From assembly GCF_000381965.1 (NCBI RefSeq), contig NZ_KB908467.1, forward strand, positions 1 through 64,000: a DNA stretch of 64,000 bases, written 5' to 3'. A model generated the notes under the pieces. The model did not search any database, was not told where the DNA came from, and worked only from the letters and a program-made list of their open reading frames with translations. Position numbers and translations under genes: made by a program. The stretch's first letter is position 1; every line of letters begins with the position of its first letter. This stretch comes from Oceanimonas smirnovii ATCC BAA-899 (lineage in GTDB: Bacteria > Pseudomonadota > Gammaproteobacteria > Enterobacterales > Aeromonadaceae). This document shows, one piece after another, positions 33,874-43,444 of this stretch.

Positions 33874-33903
33874 GCCTTGGGGCAGCCTTGGCTGCCCCAA
33901 GGC
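33874..33903. terminator. Perfect hairpin between curA and the convergent sit operon
   Basis: GCCTTGGGGCAGCC, loop TT, GGCTGCCCCAAGGC is a perfect 14-base stem located between the curA stop and the sitD stop. It lacks a T run on either strand but is well placed to end transcription from both sides. Confidence 0.65.
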
Positions 33904-33908
33904 CTGAG

Positions 33909-34736
33909 TTACTCAGTGAGTATGTTTTTTTTACGGTGCGCCAGCACAAAGGCGATGACAAAAAACACCGTCATCAGCAGCACTATGGTAGGTGCCGGAG
34001 CGCTGTCGAGGTAAAAAGCGATATACACCCCAAAAAAGCCGCCGGTAATGCCAATGGCCACCGACAGCAGCAGCATATGAATAAAGCGCCGGGTCAGCAG
34101 AAAGGCGGTGGCCCCGGGGGCAATCAGCAGGGCAATGGCCAGCAGCAGGCCCACAGAAGTGAGCGCCGCCACTATGCTGAGGGTGATCAAACACAGCAGG
34201 CCATAGTGCAGCCAGCCCACCTTGAGCCCTACCGCCCGGGCCTGTACCGGATCAAAGGCGTGCAGCAAAAAGTCTTTCCACTTGGTGCCCAGCACCAGCA
34301 CCGTCAGCAGGGCCACGGCAGCGGTTTCCAGAATATCTCTTGGGCTTACCCCCAGCAAATCGCCAAACAGAATATGATCCAGGTGCACCTCAGCGCTAAT
34401 CTGCACATAAATCAGCAAACCAAAGCCAAACATGCCGGAAAACACTATGCCCATCACGGTGTCCTGCTTGATACGGCTGTTGGTGGCGAGAAAGCCAATG
34501 CTGAGCGCACAGGCCATGCCGGTACCAAAGGCTCCCAGCGCCAGCGGTATGCCTGCCATATAAGCCAGCACCACACCGGGAAACACCGCATGACTCATGG
34601 CATCCCCCATCAGCGCCCAGCCTTTAAGCACCAAAAAACAGGACAGCAGCGCCGCCGGCACCGAAATCACCACGGCCATGATCAGGGCGCGCACCATAAA
34701 GTCGAACTGAAAAGGCAACAGCAAGGCATCTGTCAT
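33909..34736 (-). CDS. sitD: Manganese/iron ABC transporter, permease SitD
   Basis: This 275-residue membrane permease of the ABC-3 (metal) family has about eight hydrophobic segments. FLVLKGWALMGDAMSHAVFPGVVLAY and SNSRIKQDTVMGIVFSGMFGFG are family blocks. It is the last gene of the operon, and its ATG overlaps the stop of the other permease by four bases. Paired with SitC it should form the heterodimeric channel. Confidence 0.88.
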   Translation of the reverse strand: MTDALLLPFQFDFMVRALIMAVVISVPAALLSCFLVLKGWALMGDAMSHAVFPGVVLAYMAGIPLALGAFGTGMACALSIGFLATNSRIKQDTVMGIVFSGMFGFGLLIYVQISAEVHLDHILFGDLLGVSPRDILETAAVALLTVLVLGTKWKDFLLHAFDPVQARAVGLKVGWLHYGLLCLITLSIVAALTSVGLLLAIALLIAPGATAFLLTRRFIHMLLLSVAIGITGGFFGVYIAFYLDSAPAPTIVLLMTVFFVIAFVLAHRKKNILTE

Positions 34737-35590
34737 GGCTGCGCCTCCCGGGCTTCGGCTGCGCGCCGGCGGGCGGCCAGATAGCCATGCTTGGGCGCAA
34801 ATACAAAGGCCAGCAAAAATACCAGGGTCTGCATCACCACTATCAGGGCTCCGGTGGCCCCGTTGAGAAAATAGCTGATATAAGCTCCCAGGGCGCTGGT
34901 AACGGCCCCCAGCGCAACGGCAATCACCAGCAGTACCGGAAAGCGATCACTGAGCAGATAAGCAGTGGCTCCGGGCGTGACCACCATGCAGATCACCAGA
35001 AAGGCACCCACTGTTTGCATGGCGGCCACTGTGCAGGCCGCCAGCAAAGTAAAAAAAACCAGCTTCAGCAGACCAGGACTCAGCCCCAGGGTATGAGCAT
35101 GGTTTTCATCAAAAAATACCACCAGCAGATCTTTCCATTTGCACAGCAGCACCGCCAGCGACACCAGGCTGATAATAACCAGCTGCAGGATGTCGGCAGG
35201 ATCGATGGCCAGAATATTGCCCAGCACTATGGTGCGAATATTCACTGCCATGGGCTGCAATGACACCATAAACAGCCCCAGAGCAAAAAAAGCCGAGAAA
35301 ATCAGGCCGATAATCACGTCTTCTTTCAGCTTGCTACGCTGGTTCAGCAGCATCATGGCACCGGCGGCCAGGCCACCGGCCAGAAAGGCACCGAGAGAAA
35401 ACGGCAGCCCCAGCATATAGGCACCGGCTACGCCGGGCACAATGGAATGAGAAAGGGCATCGCCAATCAGCGACCAGCCTTTGAGCATCAGATAACAGGA
35501 TAAAAACGCACACACGCTGCCCACCAGCGCAGATACCCAGATGGCATTCACCATATAGCCATAGGTAAAGGGCTCAAGGAGAAGTGTCAT
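34733..35590 (-). CDS. sitC: Manganese/iron ABC transporter, permease SitC
   Basis: The 285-residue ABC-3 family permease has the same blocks as its partner ([44 protein letters not shown]). ATG 35590 was chosen because GAGGGG lies before it and the protein then starts [18 protein letters not shown], as usual. A 12-residue in-frame extension upstream is possible. It overlaps the ATPase gene by 17 bases. Confidence 0.88.
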   Translation of the reverse strand: MTLLLEPFTYGYMVNAIWVSALVGSVCAFLSCYLMLKGWSLIGDALSHSIVPGVAGAYMLGLPFSLGAFLAGGLAAGAMMLLNQRSKLKEDVIIGLIFSAFFALGLFMVSLQPMAVNIRTIVLGNILAIDPADILQLVIISLVSLAVLLCKWKDLLVVFFDENHAHTLGLSPGLLKLVFFTLLAACTVAAMQTVGAFLVICMVVTPGATAYLLSDRFPVLLVIAVALGAVTSALGAYISYFLNGATGALIVVMQTLVFLLAFVFAPKHGYLAARRRAAEAREAQP

Positions 35591-36482
35591 CGTTCCCCTC
35601 GTCTTTACCTCTGGCATGACTGTCACGGCTTTGTATCCGGCCGCCTTCGATGATCAGCGGTCGTTCATCATCACTGATCACCCCAATCGGTAGTACGCCG
35701 CCGTTCAGCATAAAGTGACGCAGCACACCACCGAAGGCCAGCTCCAGATTGGCCTGATTAAAGGTCTCTTCTGTTGTGCCGTGAGCCAGAACCGTGCCTT
35801 TGATCATAATGGTACGGTCGCAGAACTCGGGCACAGACCCCAGGTTGTGAGTGGACACCAGCATGACCCGGCCTTCGTTTCGCAGCTCCTGCAGCAAGGC
35901 AATTATCTGCTCTTCGGTATTCACATCCACACCGGTAAAAGGCTCGTCGAGCAGAATAACCCGGCAGTTCTGGGCCAGCGCCCGGGCCAGAAACACCCGT
36001 TTTTTCTGGCCGCCGGAGAGCTCGCCAATCTGACGACGGCGAAACTCGGTCATATTGACCCGCACCAGGGCTTGCTCCACCGCTTCATGATCGGCAGCCT
36101 CGGGACGGCGCAGCCATCCCATATGGCCATAGCGGCCCATCATGACCACATCTTCTACCAGTACCGGAAAATTCCAGTCCACTTCTTCAGCCTGAGGTAC
36201 ATAAGCCACCAGGTTTTGCTTCAGCGCCCGGCTTACCGGCATGCCCAGTAACCGGATATTGCCGGCATCGGGCTGTAAAAAGCCCATAATGGCCTTGAAC
36301 AACGTAGACTTGCCGGAGCCGTTCACGCCTACCAGCGCAGCTATGGTTCCCACCGGCAGATGAAAGCTGGCATCGCGCAATGCAGTGTGGCCATTACGAT
36401 AGGTAACGGTTACGCCAGCAACTGCCATGCCAGCTCCTTCCGGGGAAGCCGCCAGTGTGTTGATATCTCTGCAGGCAATCAT
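35574..36482 (-). CDS. sitB: Manganese/iron ABC transporter, ATP-binding protein SitB
   Basis: The 302-residue ATPase has Walker [18 protein letters not shown], a Q-loop in [16 protein letters not shown] typical of metal importers, the signature [16 protein letters not shown], Walker [13 protein letters not shown] and H-loop VSTHNLG. It has a 40-50 residue C-terminal extension ([15 protein letters not shown] onward) beyond the ABC fold. The start at 36482 overlaps the sitA stop by four bases; an internal Met at residue 19 is an alternative. Confidence 0.9.
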   Translation of the reverse strand: MIACRDINTLAASPEGAGMAVAGVTVTYRNGHTALRDASFHLPVGTIAALVGVNGSGKSTLFKAIMGFLQPDAGNIRLLGMPVSRALKQNLVAYVPQAEEVDWNFPVLVEDVVMMGRYGHMGWLRRPEAADHEAVEQALVRVNMTEFRRRQIGELSGGQKKRVFLARALAQNCRVILLDEPFTGVDVNTEEQIIALLQELRNEGRVMLVSTHNLGSVPEFCDRTIMIKGTVLAHGTTEETFNQANLELAFGGVLRHFMLNGGVLPIGVISDDERPLIIEGGRIQSRDSHARGKDEGNDDTSP

Positions 36483-37411
36483 TTGTCAGCGTCCTTGCTG
36501 GCAGCGTTTGTCAGGCCATTAACAATGGTGCTGGACGTGACCTTAAGCAATTCCAGGTAAGTGGGTACCGGGCCGCCGGCCTCGCTCAGTGAATCTACAT
36601 ACAGCACACCGCCATAATCAGCTCCGGTTTCACGGGCCACCTGCCGGGCCGGCTTGTCGGAGACGGTGCTTTCACTGAATACCACCGGAATATCATGCCG
36701 GCGCACCGTATCGATCACATGACGCACCTGCTGGGGAGTACCCTGCTGATCGGCGTTGATCGGCCATAAGTACAACTCGTTCAGGCCATAATCCCGGGCA
36801 AGGTAAGAAAAAGCACCTTCACTGGTCACCAGCCAGCGCTGCTGTTCGGGAATTTGCTCAAATGCTTTGCGAACAGGCGTGGTTGCTTCGGCAATTTGCT
36901 GCTTGTAGGCAGCAGCGTTGACCCGGTACACCTCGGCATTGTCCGGATCGTACTTTTCAAAAGCGGCCACAATATTATCGACGTAAATATAAGCATTTTC
37001 CGGCGACATCCAGGCATGGGGGTTGGGTTTGCCTTTATAGGGGCCATCATTGATACCCATGGGCTCTATGCCATCGCTCACCACTACTTCGGGTACGCCT
37101 TTCAGATTCTGATAGAACTTTTCAAACCAGAGTTCCAGATTAAGGCCATTGGCAAGGATCAGCTGAGCATCATGAGCGCGAATAATATCACCGGGTGTAG
37201 GCTGATATTCATGGATCTCGGCACCGGGTCTGGTAATGGACTCCACCACAGCAGCCTCACCCGCCACATTGCGGGCCATATCAGCAATGATAGTAAAGGT
37301 GGTGATCGCCTTGAATTTGTTCCCGGCACTTGCCGGAAGCGCTGTCAGTACCAGTAATGCCGCCAGCACAACACCATTTGTACCGTGTCTTCTCCTGCCT
37401 GCATACATCAT
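36479..37411 (-). CDS. sitA: Manganese/iron ABC transporter, substrate-binding protein SitA
   Basis: The 310-residue cluster A-I (family 9) metal-binding protein has an export signal ([17 protein letters not shown]). Likely metal ligands are the His of [13 protein letters not shown], the His of [13 protein letters not shown], the Glu of [16 protein letters not shown] and the Asp of LYVDSLSE. The His2-Glu-Asp set and the absence of a His-rich loop point to Mn/Fe binders rather than zinc (ZnuA). ATG 37411 or 37408 both follow GGAGG. It is first in sitABCD, and a strong Fur-type box lies 63-77 bases upstream. Confidence 0.9.
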   Translation of the reverse strand: MMYAGRRRHGTNGVVLAALLVLTALPASAGNKFKAITTFTIIADMARNVAGEAAVVESITRPGAEIHEYQPTPGDIIRAHDAQLILANGLNLELWFEKFYQNLKGVPEVVVSDGIEPMGINDGPYKGKPNPHAWMSPENAYIYVDNIVAAFEKYDPDNAEVYRVNAAAYKQQIAEATTPVRKAFEQIPEQQRWLVTSEGAFSYLARDYGLNELYLWPINADQQGTPQQVRHVIDTVRRHDIPVVFSESTVSDKPARQVARETGADYGGVLYVDSLSEAGGPVPTYLELLKVTSSTIVNGLTNAASKDADK

Positions 37412-37473
37412 CGCCACCTCCTTTTTTATTATGATAGGACCCTCTGTATGATTCATTTCACACAATAAATAAA

Positions 37474-37488
37474 TGATAACTATTTTCA
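37474..37488. promoter_or_regulatory. Fur box upstream of sitABCD
   Basis: TGATAACTATTTTCA matches the 7-1-7 Fur consensus TGATAAT-N-ATTATCA at 12 of 14 defined positions. It lies in the A/T-rich gap between sitA and the adjacent LysR gene, where it would cover the sit promoter. Iron repression of a Mn/Fe importer is the expected arrangement. Confidence 0.7.
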
Positions 37489-37496
37489 ATAAAAAT

Positions 37497-38378
37497 CTAG
37501 CCTGGTGCTGCTTCCCGACACACATCCACAAACCGGCGCAACAGCGCAGAGTGATATTTTTTGCGATGCCATACCAACTGCAGGGTACGAGACAGCGTTA
37601 ACCCCACATCCAGTACCGCCAGCCGCCTTAATTCCAGCCGGTCAGCCACCGCCAGCCGGGAAATCAGCGCCAGCCCCAGGCCCTGCTCCACCGCCTGCAT
37701 CACGGCTTCGGGTGTGCTCAGCTCCAGTGTGCGTCCCATGCCATTAAGATAAGGGGCCAGCTGGTGATCAAACTGCTCACGGCTGCCGGAGCGAGGCTCA
37801 CGTAACACCCAGTTACAACCGGCAAGGCTGGCTGGAGTTAACCGGCCCTGCCCCGCCAGAGGATGATCTCTGGCTGCCACAATGCACATTTCATCGGTCA
37901 GCCAGGCCTGAGCTTCAAGATCAGCGTGACGGTTCTCTCCTTCTATCAGTGCCATATCCAGCTCAAAACGAGCCACCATATCGCACAGATTGCGGGTATT
38001 GGTGATGGTCACTGCCGCCTGCAGCCAGGGCTGACGTGCCAGCAAGGCGGGTAAAAGATAGTTGCCAATGGTCTGACTGGCTCCAATATGCAGGCTGCCT
38101 GCCAGCATCTCACCTTGAGAGCCTTGTTCAAACTGCTGTTCTATGTCTGCCACCCGGCCAAGAATGTCTTCCGCCACAGGCTGCAGCCGCCGGCCCTGAT
38201 CGTTCAGCTGCAGCCTGGGATGAACCCGGTCAAACAGCGGGCTGCCCAGCTGCTGCTCCAGCTGGCTTAACGACTGCGACACAGCCCCCCGGCTCAGGCA
38301 GACTTCATCGGCGGCTCCGCCCAGATTGCCATGGCGGGCAATGCTGGTGAACACTCGTAGTTGCTTCAGGGTTATCAT
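37497..38378 (-). CDS. LysR-family transcriptional regulator (YeiE/CysB-like group)
   Basis: The 293-residue protein has the N-terminal winged helix-turn-helix MITLKQLRVFTSIARHGNLGGAADEVCLSRGAVSQSLSQLE and a periplasmic-binding-like effector domain (about 90-290). GASQTIGNYLLPALLARQP is typical of the YeiE-like subgroup. It is transcribed divergently from the TDT-family transporter gene, its most likely target, with a dyad in between. It also precedes sitA on the same strand, but the sit genes have their own Fur box. The effector is unknown. Confidence 0.85.
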   Translation of the reverse strand: MITLKQLRVFTSIARHGNLGGAADEVCLSRGAVSQSLSQLEQQLGSPLFDRVHPRLQLNDQGRRLQPVAEDILGRVADIEQQFEQGSQGEMLAGSLHIGASQTIGNYLLPALLARQPWLQAAVTITNTRNLCDMVARFELDMALIEGENRHADLEAQAWLTDEMCIVAARDHPLAGQGRLTPASLAGCNWVLREPRSGSREQFDHQLAPYLNGMGRTLELSTPEAVMQAVEQGLGLALISRLAVADRLELRRLAVLDVGLTLSRTLQLVWHRKKYHSALLRRFVDVCREAAPG

Positions 38379-38405
38379 TTAGTTTTTCCAAACAATAGCT
38401 TTAAA

Positions 38406-38426
38406 TCATTTGGATATTATAAATGA
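38406..38426. promoter_or_regulatory. Dyad in the LysR-TDT divergent promoter region
   Basis: TCATTT, nine bases (GGATATTAT), AAATGA form an interrupted palindrome containing the T-N11-A pattern usual for LysR sites. It sits between the divergent starts at 38378 and 38470. It is short and A/T-rich, so chance is possible. Confidence 0.4.
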
Positions 38427-38469
38427 AAAGTTGTTTTTATCATGACGGCAGTCACTGAGGAGAGCCGTT

Positions 38470-39441
38470 ATGCTGCACAACACCCGTCATCGTCTGGCTG
38501 CCGCCCCCACGCCCATGGCCGGACTGGCCCTGGGCGTTGCCAGTCTGGGCTGGAGCTGGGAAAACACCGGCCTGTTCAACGGACAGGCTCAGAACCTGGG
38601 AGCCGCCATCGCTGCCCTGCTGCTGATTATTCTGACCGCCAAGTTTTTGCTGCACCCACGCCTGCTGGCGCAAGATCTGGCTCACCCTGTGGTGGGCAGT
38701 GTGTTACCTACCTATGCCATGGCTACCATGGTGGTATCTGCTGCGCTGCCTGAGCCGGCCCGCCACCTGTTGTGGCTGCTGGCCACCGGTTTGCATCTGG
38801 CGTTCTTACTGGTGTTTATTTGCCACCGGGTAAAGGAATTTCGCCTGCACCATATGGTGCCCAGCTGGTTTGTGCCGCCGGTAGGTATTATTGTGGCTGC
38901 CGTCGCCAGCCCGGGTGGTGTGTTTGATCCGCTGGCGCAGGGTCTGATGTGGTTTGGTCTGAGCTGCTATGGTCTGCTGCTGCCGCTGATGCTGTACCGG
39001 TTGATTTTTTGCCCTGTAGTGCCCGATGCTGCCAAGCCGACCATTGCCATTATGGCGGCCCCGGCCAGCCTGAGCCTGGCCGGTTACCTGACAGTGATGC
39101 CACAGCCTGATTTGCTGCTTGTGGCCATTCTGCTGGGCATAGCAGTGCTGATGACCGCATTAATTTACGTGGCTTTTTTTCATCTGCTCCGGCTGCCGTT
39201 CAGCCCGGGCTATGCCGCCTTTACCTTTCCGCTGGTAATAGGTGCTACCGCCCTGTTCAAGGTGTCTGACCTGCTGGGTACACTGGATCTGCAGGGGGCG
39301 GACCTTAACAGCCTGCGCCATCTGGCTCAGTTCGAGCTGGTAGTGGCCACCCTGGTGGTGGCCTATGTAGCCCTGCGCTATGTTATGCACCTCACCCTGC
39401 TGAGCCGTTTGCTCACACCAACACGGCAGCCGGCTCAGTAA
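38470..39441 (+). CDS. TDT-family transporter (TehA/C4-dicarboxylate type)
   Basis: The 323-residue integral membrane protein has about ten hydrophobic segments and the family pattern PTPMAGLALGVASLGWSW at its start, then FRLHHMVPSWFVPPVGIIVAA and FHLLRLPFSPGYAAFTFPLVIGATALF. The family includes TehA tellurite-resistance channels, SLAC1-type anion channels and malate/sulfite exporters, so an anion substrate is likely but unspecified. ATG 38470 follows GAGGAGAG. It is divergent from a LysR gene and overlaps the convergent oxidoreductase gene by seven bases at its 3' end. Confidence 0.85.
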   Translation: MLHNTRHRLAAAPTPMAGLALGVASLGWSWENTGLFNGQAQNLGAAIAALLLIILTAKFLLHPRLLAQDLAHPVVGSVLPTYAMATMVVSAALPEPARHLLWLLATGLHLAFLLVFICHRVKEFRLHHMVPSWFVPPVGIIVAAVASPGGVFDPLAQGLMWFGLSCYGLLLPLMLYRLIFCPVVPDAAKPTIAIMAAPASLSLAGYLTVMPQPDLLLVAILLGIAVLMTALIYVAFFHLLRLPFSPGYAAFTFPLVIGATALFKVSDLLGTLDLQGADLNSLRHLAQFELVVATLVVAYVALRYVMHLTLLSRLLTPTRQPAQ

Positions 39442-40469
39442 TTCACATCGGGCACCGGCAGGGTTTTTCCCTCCCGGCTGCTCTTTTCCGCCAGCATGAT
39501 AATATTCAGCCCGTTGAGCGCATCACGAATGGTGACCGGCAACGGGCCTTCACCGCGAATGGCTCTGGCGGTTTCTTCATAAAAATGCCGGTAGCCTCCC
39601 ACCTCTGACACGATCACTTCCGGATCGTCCTCGGAATAGAAAATGCCATAATCACTTTCTGCTTCCTTGGCCAGGTAAGGCGAGTCGGGCACTATACCGT
39701 CCCGCAGGCGCTCTTCCTGTGGATCAAAACCCAGCTTGATATAGCAGCCCCGCTCGCCCTGCAACTTGAAGCGCAAGGTGGGTCCGGGATGATAAGAGCT
39801 GGAATGCAGCACCACTTCCTTGCTGGCGTAATGCAGCTGAACATGAAAGTAATCGGTTACATCAGAGCCCGGGCGCTGAGACAAACAGCGACCGGTCACC
39901 GCCAGAGGCTTGCCAAACAGCTCCAGCGCCTGGTCTACCAGATGGCCGCCCAGATCAAACCAGGATCCTGCGGCTACACCGGGTTTGTCTTGCTGCCCTT
40001 TGGGAGTGGGCCGAAAGCGATCGAAGTGCGATTCAAAAGCATGCACCGGGCCCACCTTGCCATCGGCCAGCAAGCGCTTGATGGTAAGAAAATCACTGTC
40101 CCAACGGCGATTGTGAAAAGGTATCAGACACAGCCGGCTGGCTTCCGCCAGGCGCATCAGCTCACTGCCCTGGTGCAGCTGAGTGACCGCCGGATTTTCC
40201 ATCACTACATGCAGTCCCATACTCAGTGCCTTACGGCCCAGCTCATAATGCACCTCGTTCGGTGCCGTGATCACTACCAGCCGGGCACCGGACTCCTTGA
40301 GCATTTCATCCACATCGGTATACACCTTCACCTCAGGCCAGTCCCGCTCCACCCGCTCCGGCCGCGAGGTACTGATAGCCACCAGCTCGAACTCCGGCAG
40401 GCTGTCGATAAAGGGCAGATGATAAATACTGGCCGTTGGGCCATAGCCGATTACGGCGGTTTTGATCAT
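39435..40469 (-). CDS. Gfo/Idh/MocA family oxidoreductase (YdgJ-like)
   Basis: The 344-residue NAD(P)-dependent dehydrogenase has the N-terminal Rossmann pattern MIKTAVIGYGPTASIYHLPF and the conserved VVMENPAVTQ, where most family members have an EKP motif, so the catalytic lysine position reads Asn-Pro. GSWFDLGGHLVDQALELFG is the substrate-side block. Natural substrates of the YdgJ group are not firmly known. ATG 40469 follows GAGG; an upstream in-frame ATG is not supported. It overlaps the convergent TDT gene by seven bases. Confidence 0.82.
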   Translation of the reverse strand: MIKTAVIGYGPTASIYHLPFIDSLPEFELVAISTSRPERVERDWPEVKVYTDVDEMLKESGARLVVITAPNEVHYELGRKALSMGLHVVMENPAVTQLHQGSELMRLAEASRLCLIPFHNRRWDSDFLTIKRLLADGKVGPVHAFESHFDRFRPTPKGQQDKPGVAAGSWFDLGGHLVDQALELFGKPLAVTGRCLSQRPGSDVTDYFHVQLHYASKEVVLHSSSYHPGPTLRFKLQGERGCYIKLGFDPQEERLRDGIVPDSPYLAKEAESDYGIFYSEDDPEVIVSEVGGYRHFYEETARAIRGEGPLPVTIRDALNGLNIIMLAEKSSREGKTLPVPDVNY

Positions 40470-40611
40470 GATAAACCTCATCCCGAACCAATGAACACAT
40501 TGCACACCGGCCAGATAATCAAACATTTAGCCATACAACAAACCACAGCTTATGTTGGTGGGTCAAGGCTATGTCACGGGAACATTCACTTCCGGCTGAC
40601 TGAAGACATAC

Positions 40612-41517
40612 TCAGAAATAATGCCTGATCTCCATATAGCGGGCGCGAATATGTTCAATCAGCAGTTTTATCTTGCGGGGCGGCTGGCGGTTGTAGGGAT
40701 ATACAGCATAAATGCCCAATACCTTGCCCACCCGGCTGGGCAGCAGCTCCACCAGCCGCCCCGCCTGCAGATCCGGATAGACCAGGCAACGGGGCACATA
40801 GGCCAGGCCATGGCCGGCCAGGGCCGCCTTGCGCAGGGCGGCGGCGTTGTTGGTGGAAAAGTTGCCGCTCACCCGCAGCGAATAGGTCTCACCATGGCGA
40901 CTGAACAGCCAGTCCCGGGCGCCGCTTTCCTGATAGCTGTAAATCAGGCAGTTATGTTGCAGCAGATCTTCCGGCACCTGAGGCTTGCCGTGGCGGCTGA
41001 GGTAGGCAGGGGCGGCACAGATGGTCCAGCGCGAGTCCAGAATATGGCGGGCGATCAGGCTGGAGTCTTCCAGATGACCGGTGCGGATCACCAGGTCATA
41101 ACCCTCACCCACCAGATCCACAAAGCGGTTGTCCAGGGACATGTCGACGCTGATAGCCGGATGCAGTTCACAAAATTGCGCCACCGCCTCCGCCAGCAGC
41201 AACTCCCCGGAAATGGTAGGTACCGACATGCGAATGTGCCCCTGAAGGGTGTCGCTGTAGCCGGTCACCGCATCAAAGGCCTCCTGAGCCGTTTGTGCTA
41301 CCGCCTGCGCATGCTCAAACAATACCCGGCCCGCTTCGGTCAGGGTCAGACGCCGCGTGGTGCGGTGAATCAGGGTGCTGCCCAGCTCGGCTTCCAGCCG
41401 GGCAATGCGCTTGCTCACCACCGAATTGGTCAGACCATGGGCGTCGGCGGCCTTGCTGAAGGAGCCCAGCTCAATGACCTGGGCAAACAGAATGAGATCG
41501 TCGGTTCTCGGCATCAT
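40612..41517 (-). CDS. LysR-family transcriptional regulator
   Basis: This 301-residue regulator has the helix-turn-helix LFAQVIELGSFSKAADAHGLTNSVVSKRIARLEAELG and the effector domain with VRTGHLEDSSLIARHI typical of the large CrgA/DsdC-like subgroup. Two adjacent ATG codons (41517, 41514) can serve as start. It is divergent from the lactate permease gene with a 167-base shared promoter region, so it may regulate the lactate operon; this is inference, since lactate operons are more often under GntR control. Confidence 0.83.
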   Translation of the reverse strand: MMPRTDDLILFAQVIELGSFSKAADAHGLTNSVVSKRIARLEAELGSTLIHRTTRRLTLTEAGRVLFEHAQAVAQTAQEAFDAVTGYSDTLQGHIRMSVPTISGELLLAEAVAQFCELHPAISVDMSLDNRFVDLVGEGYDLVIRTGHLEDSSLIARHILDSRWTICAAPAYLSRHGKPQVPEDLLQHNCLIYSYQESGARDWLFSRHGETYSLRVSGNFSTNNAAALRKAALAGHGLAYVPRCLVYPDLQAGRLVELLPSRVGKVLGIYAVYPYNRQPPRKIKLLIEHIRARYMEIRHYF

Positions 41518-41684
41518 TTAACCAGTTTTGGAAACAATGGATTTCATTAAGTCTATATATCCACAAAAAACAAGGGATTAAAGTTTACATTCGTTTAACA
41601 CCCCTGGTGCCATCGTACTCTACATTATTAAGGATACGGGTGGAGAGGCTGCCGCCCAAGACAAGGTGACAAGGATAAACACTC

Positions 41685-43385
41685 ATGATGAATGATACTC
41701 TGCTGGCATTGCTGGCCTTTTCGCCCATACTGCTCGCCGCCGTGCTGCTGGTGGGCCTGCAGTGGCCCGCCAAGCGCGCTATGCCGCTGGCCTTTATTCT
41801 GACCGTGGTGGTGGCGCTGTGGATCTGGGACATGACCGGCACCCGTGTGCTGGCCTCCACCCTGCAGGGGCTGGTGATTTCCGTCTCGCTGCTGTGGATT
41901 ATCTTTGGCGCCATTTTGTTGCTCAACACCCTCAAGCACACCGGCGCCATTACCACCATTCGCAACGGCTTTACCGCCATCAGCCCGGATCGGCGCATTC
42001 AGGCTATTATTGTGGCCTGGTGCTTTGGCTGCTTTATTGAAGGCGCCTCCGGCTTCGGCACCCCCGCCGCCGTGGCGGCACCCCTGATGGTGGCGCTGGG
42101 CTTTCCGGCCCTGGGCGCTGTGCTGATGGGCATGATGATCCAGAGCACCCCGGTGTCCTTCGGCGCCGTGGGCACCCCCATTATTGTGGGCGTGACCACC
42201 GGCCTCGACAATGCCGCCATCAACACCACCCTGACCGCCGCCGGCTCCGGCTGGCCGGCTTACCTGCAAACGGTCACCAGCAACGTGGCCATTACCCACG
42301 CCATTGTCGGCATTCTGATGCCGCTGTTTATGTGCATGATGCTGACCCGCTTTTTCGGCAAGGAAAAAAGCTGGAAGCAGGGTATGGAAATTCTGCCCTT
42401 TGCCATTTTCGCGGGTCTCGCCTTTACCATTCCCTATGCCTTCACCGGTGTGTTGCTCGGCCCCGAATTTCCGTCCCTGATCGGCGGCCTGGTAGGGCTG
42501 GCCATTGTTGTTACCGCCGTCCGCAAGGGGTTCCTGGTGCCCAAACACACCTTTGACTTCCCCGAGGAAAAAGACTGGCCGGCGGAGTGGCTGGGGTCAC
42601 TGGCCATTCACAAGGAAGACCTGCAGAAAAAGCCCATCGGCCTGGCCCTGGCCTGGTTCCCCTACCTGCTGCTGCCGGTACTGCTGGTGCTGAGCCGCAC
42701 CAGTGACAGCTTCAAGGGCCTGCTCACCGGCTGGAACATTGCCTTCAACAACCTGCTGGGCGAGGCAGGGATCAGCGCCGGCATTCAGCCCCTGTACCTG
42801 CCCGGCGGCATTCTGGTGTTCGTGTCGCTGGTGGCAGTACTGAGCCAGACCCGTTCGCTCAAGGATCTGGGCCCGGCCATTCACGAGTCGAGCAAGACCC
42901 TGATCGGCGCCGGTTTTGTGTTGATGTTCACCGTGCCCATGGTACGGATCTTCATCAACTCCGGCGTCAACGAAGCGGATCTGGCCAGCATGCCGGTCAT
43001 GGCGGCCCGGGTGGCCGCAGATCAGGTGGGTGACTTTTTCCCGGCCATCAGCGGCGTGATCGGTGCCCTGGGCGCCTTTATTGCCGGCTCCAACACCGTG
43101 TCCAACATGATGTTTTCCCAGTTCCAGTTCGAGGTGGCCCAGACTCTTGGGGTGTCCACCGCCATGGTGGTGGCGCTGCAGGCAGTGGGGGCTGCCGCCG
43201 GCAACATGATCGCCATTCACAACGTGGTGGCGGCCTCGGCCACCGTCGGCCTGATGGGCCGGGAAGGCACCACGCTGCGCAAGACCGCCCTGCCCACCCT
43301 TTACTATCTGGTGGCCATCGGCGTGATTGGCATGATCGCCATCTACGGAATGGGCATCTCGGATCCGCTGTTACAGCTGTCCTGA
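41685..43385 (+). CDS. lldP: L-lactate permease (LctP family)
   Basis: The 566-residue secondary transporter has about 13 hydrophobic helices. Family blocks are [29 protein letters not shown] near residue 115, [19 protein letters not shown], and [17 protein letters not shown] with [18 protein letters not shown] near the end. It imports lactate and glycolate with protons. It is the first gene of the lactate operon; AAGGA precedes the ATGATG start. A GC-rich hairpin follows before lldE. Confidence 0.94.
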   Translation: MMNDTLLALLAFSPILLAAVLLVGLQWPAKRAMPLAFILTVVVALWIWDMTGTRVLASTLQGLVISVSLLWIIFGAILLLNTLKHTGAITTIRNGFTAISPDRRIQAIIVAWCFGCFIEGASGFGTPAAVAAPLMVALGFPALGAVLMGMMIQSTPVSFGAVGTPIIVGVTTGLDNAAINTTLTAAGSGWPAYLQTVTSNVAITHAIVGILMPLFMCMMLTRFFGKEKSWKQGMEILPFAIFAGLAFTIPYAFTGVLLGPEFPSLIGGLVGLAIVVTAVRKGFLVPKHTFDFPEEKDWPAEWLGSLAIHKEDLQKKPIGLALAWFPYLLLPVLLVLSRTSDSFKGLLTGWNIAFNNLLGEAGISAGIQPLYLPGGILVFVSLVAVLSQTRSLKDLGPAIHESSKTLIGAGFVLMFTVPMVRIFINSGVNEADLASMPVMAARVAADQVGDFFPAISGVIGALGAFIAGSNTVSNMMFSQFQFEVAQTLGVSTAMVVALQAVGAAAGNMIAIHNVVAASATVGLMGREGTTLRKTALPTLYYLVAIGVIGMIAIYGMGISDPLLQLS

Positions 43386-43393
43386 TGCCCTGC

Positions 43394-43417
43394 CGCCGCC
43401 GGTGCCCGCCGGCGGCG
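43394..43417 (+). repeat. GC-rich hairpin between lldP and lldE
   Basis: CGCCGCCGG (43394-43402), loop TGCCCG, CCGGCGGCG (43409-43417) is a perfect 9-base all-GC stem in the 59-base gap. It has no T run, so a processing or stabilising role that sets permease versus enzyme levels is plausible. Confidence 0.5.
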
Positions 43418-43444
43418 TTGTTGTAACCCTGACAGGAATTGCCT

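Noticed and set aside
33909-37411. Zinc importer ZnuABC
   Set aside because: There are two different permeases, no His-rich loop in the binding protein, a Glu at the third ligand and a Fur box, all favouring a SitABCD Mn/Fe system.
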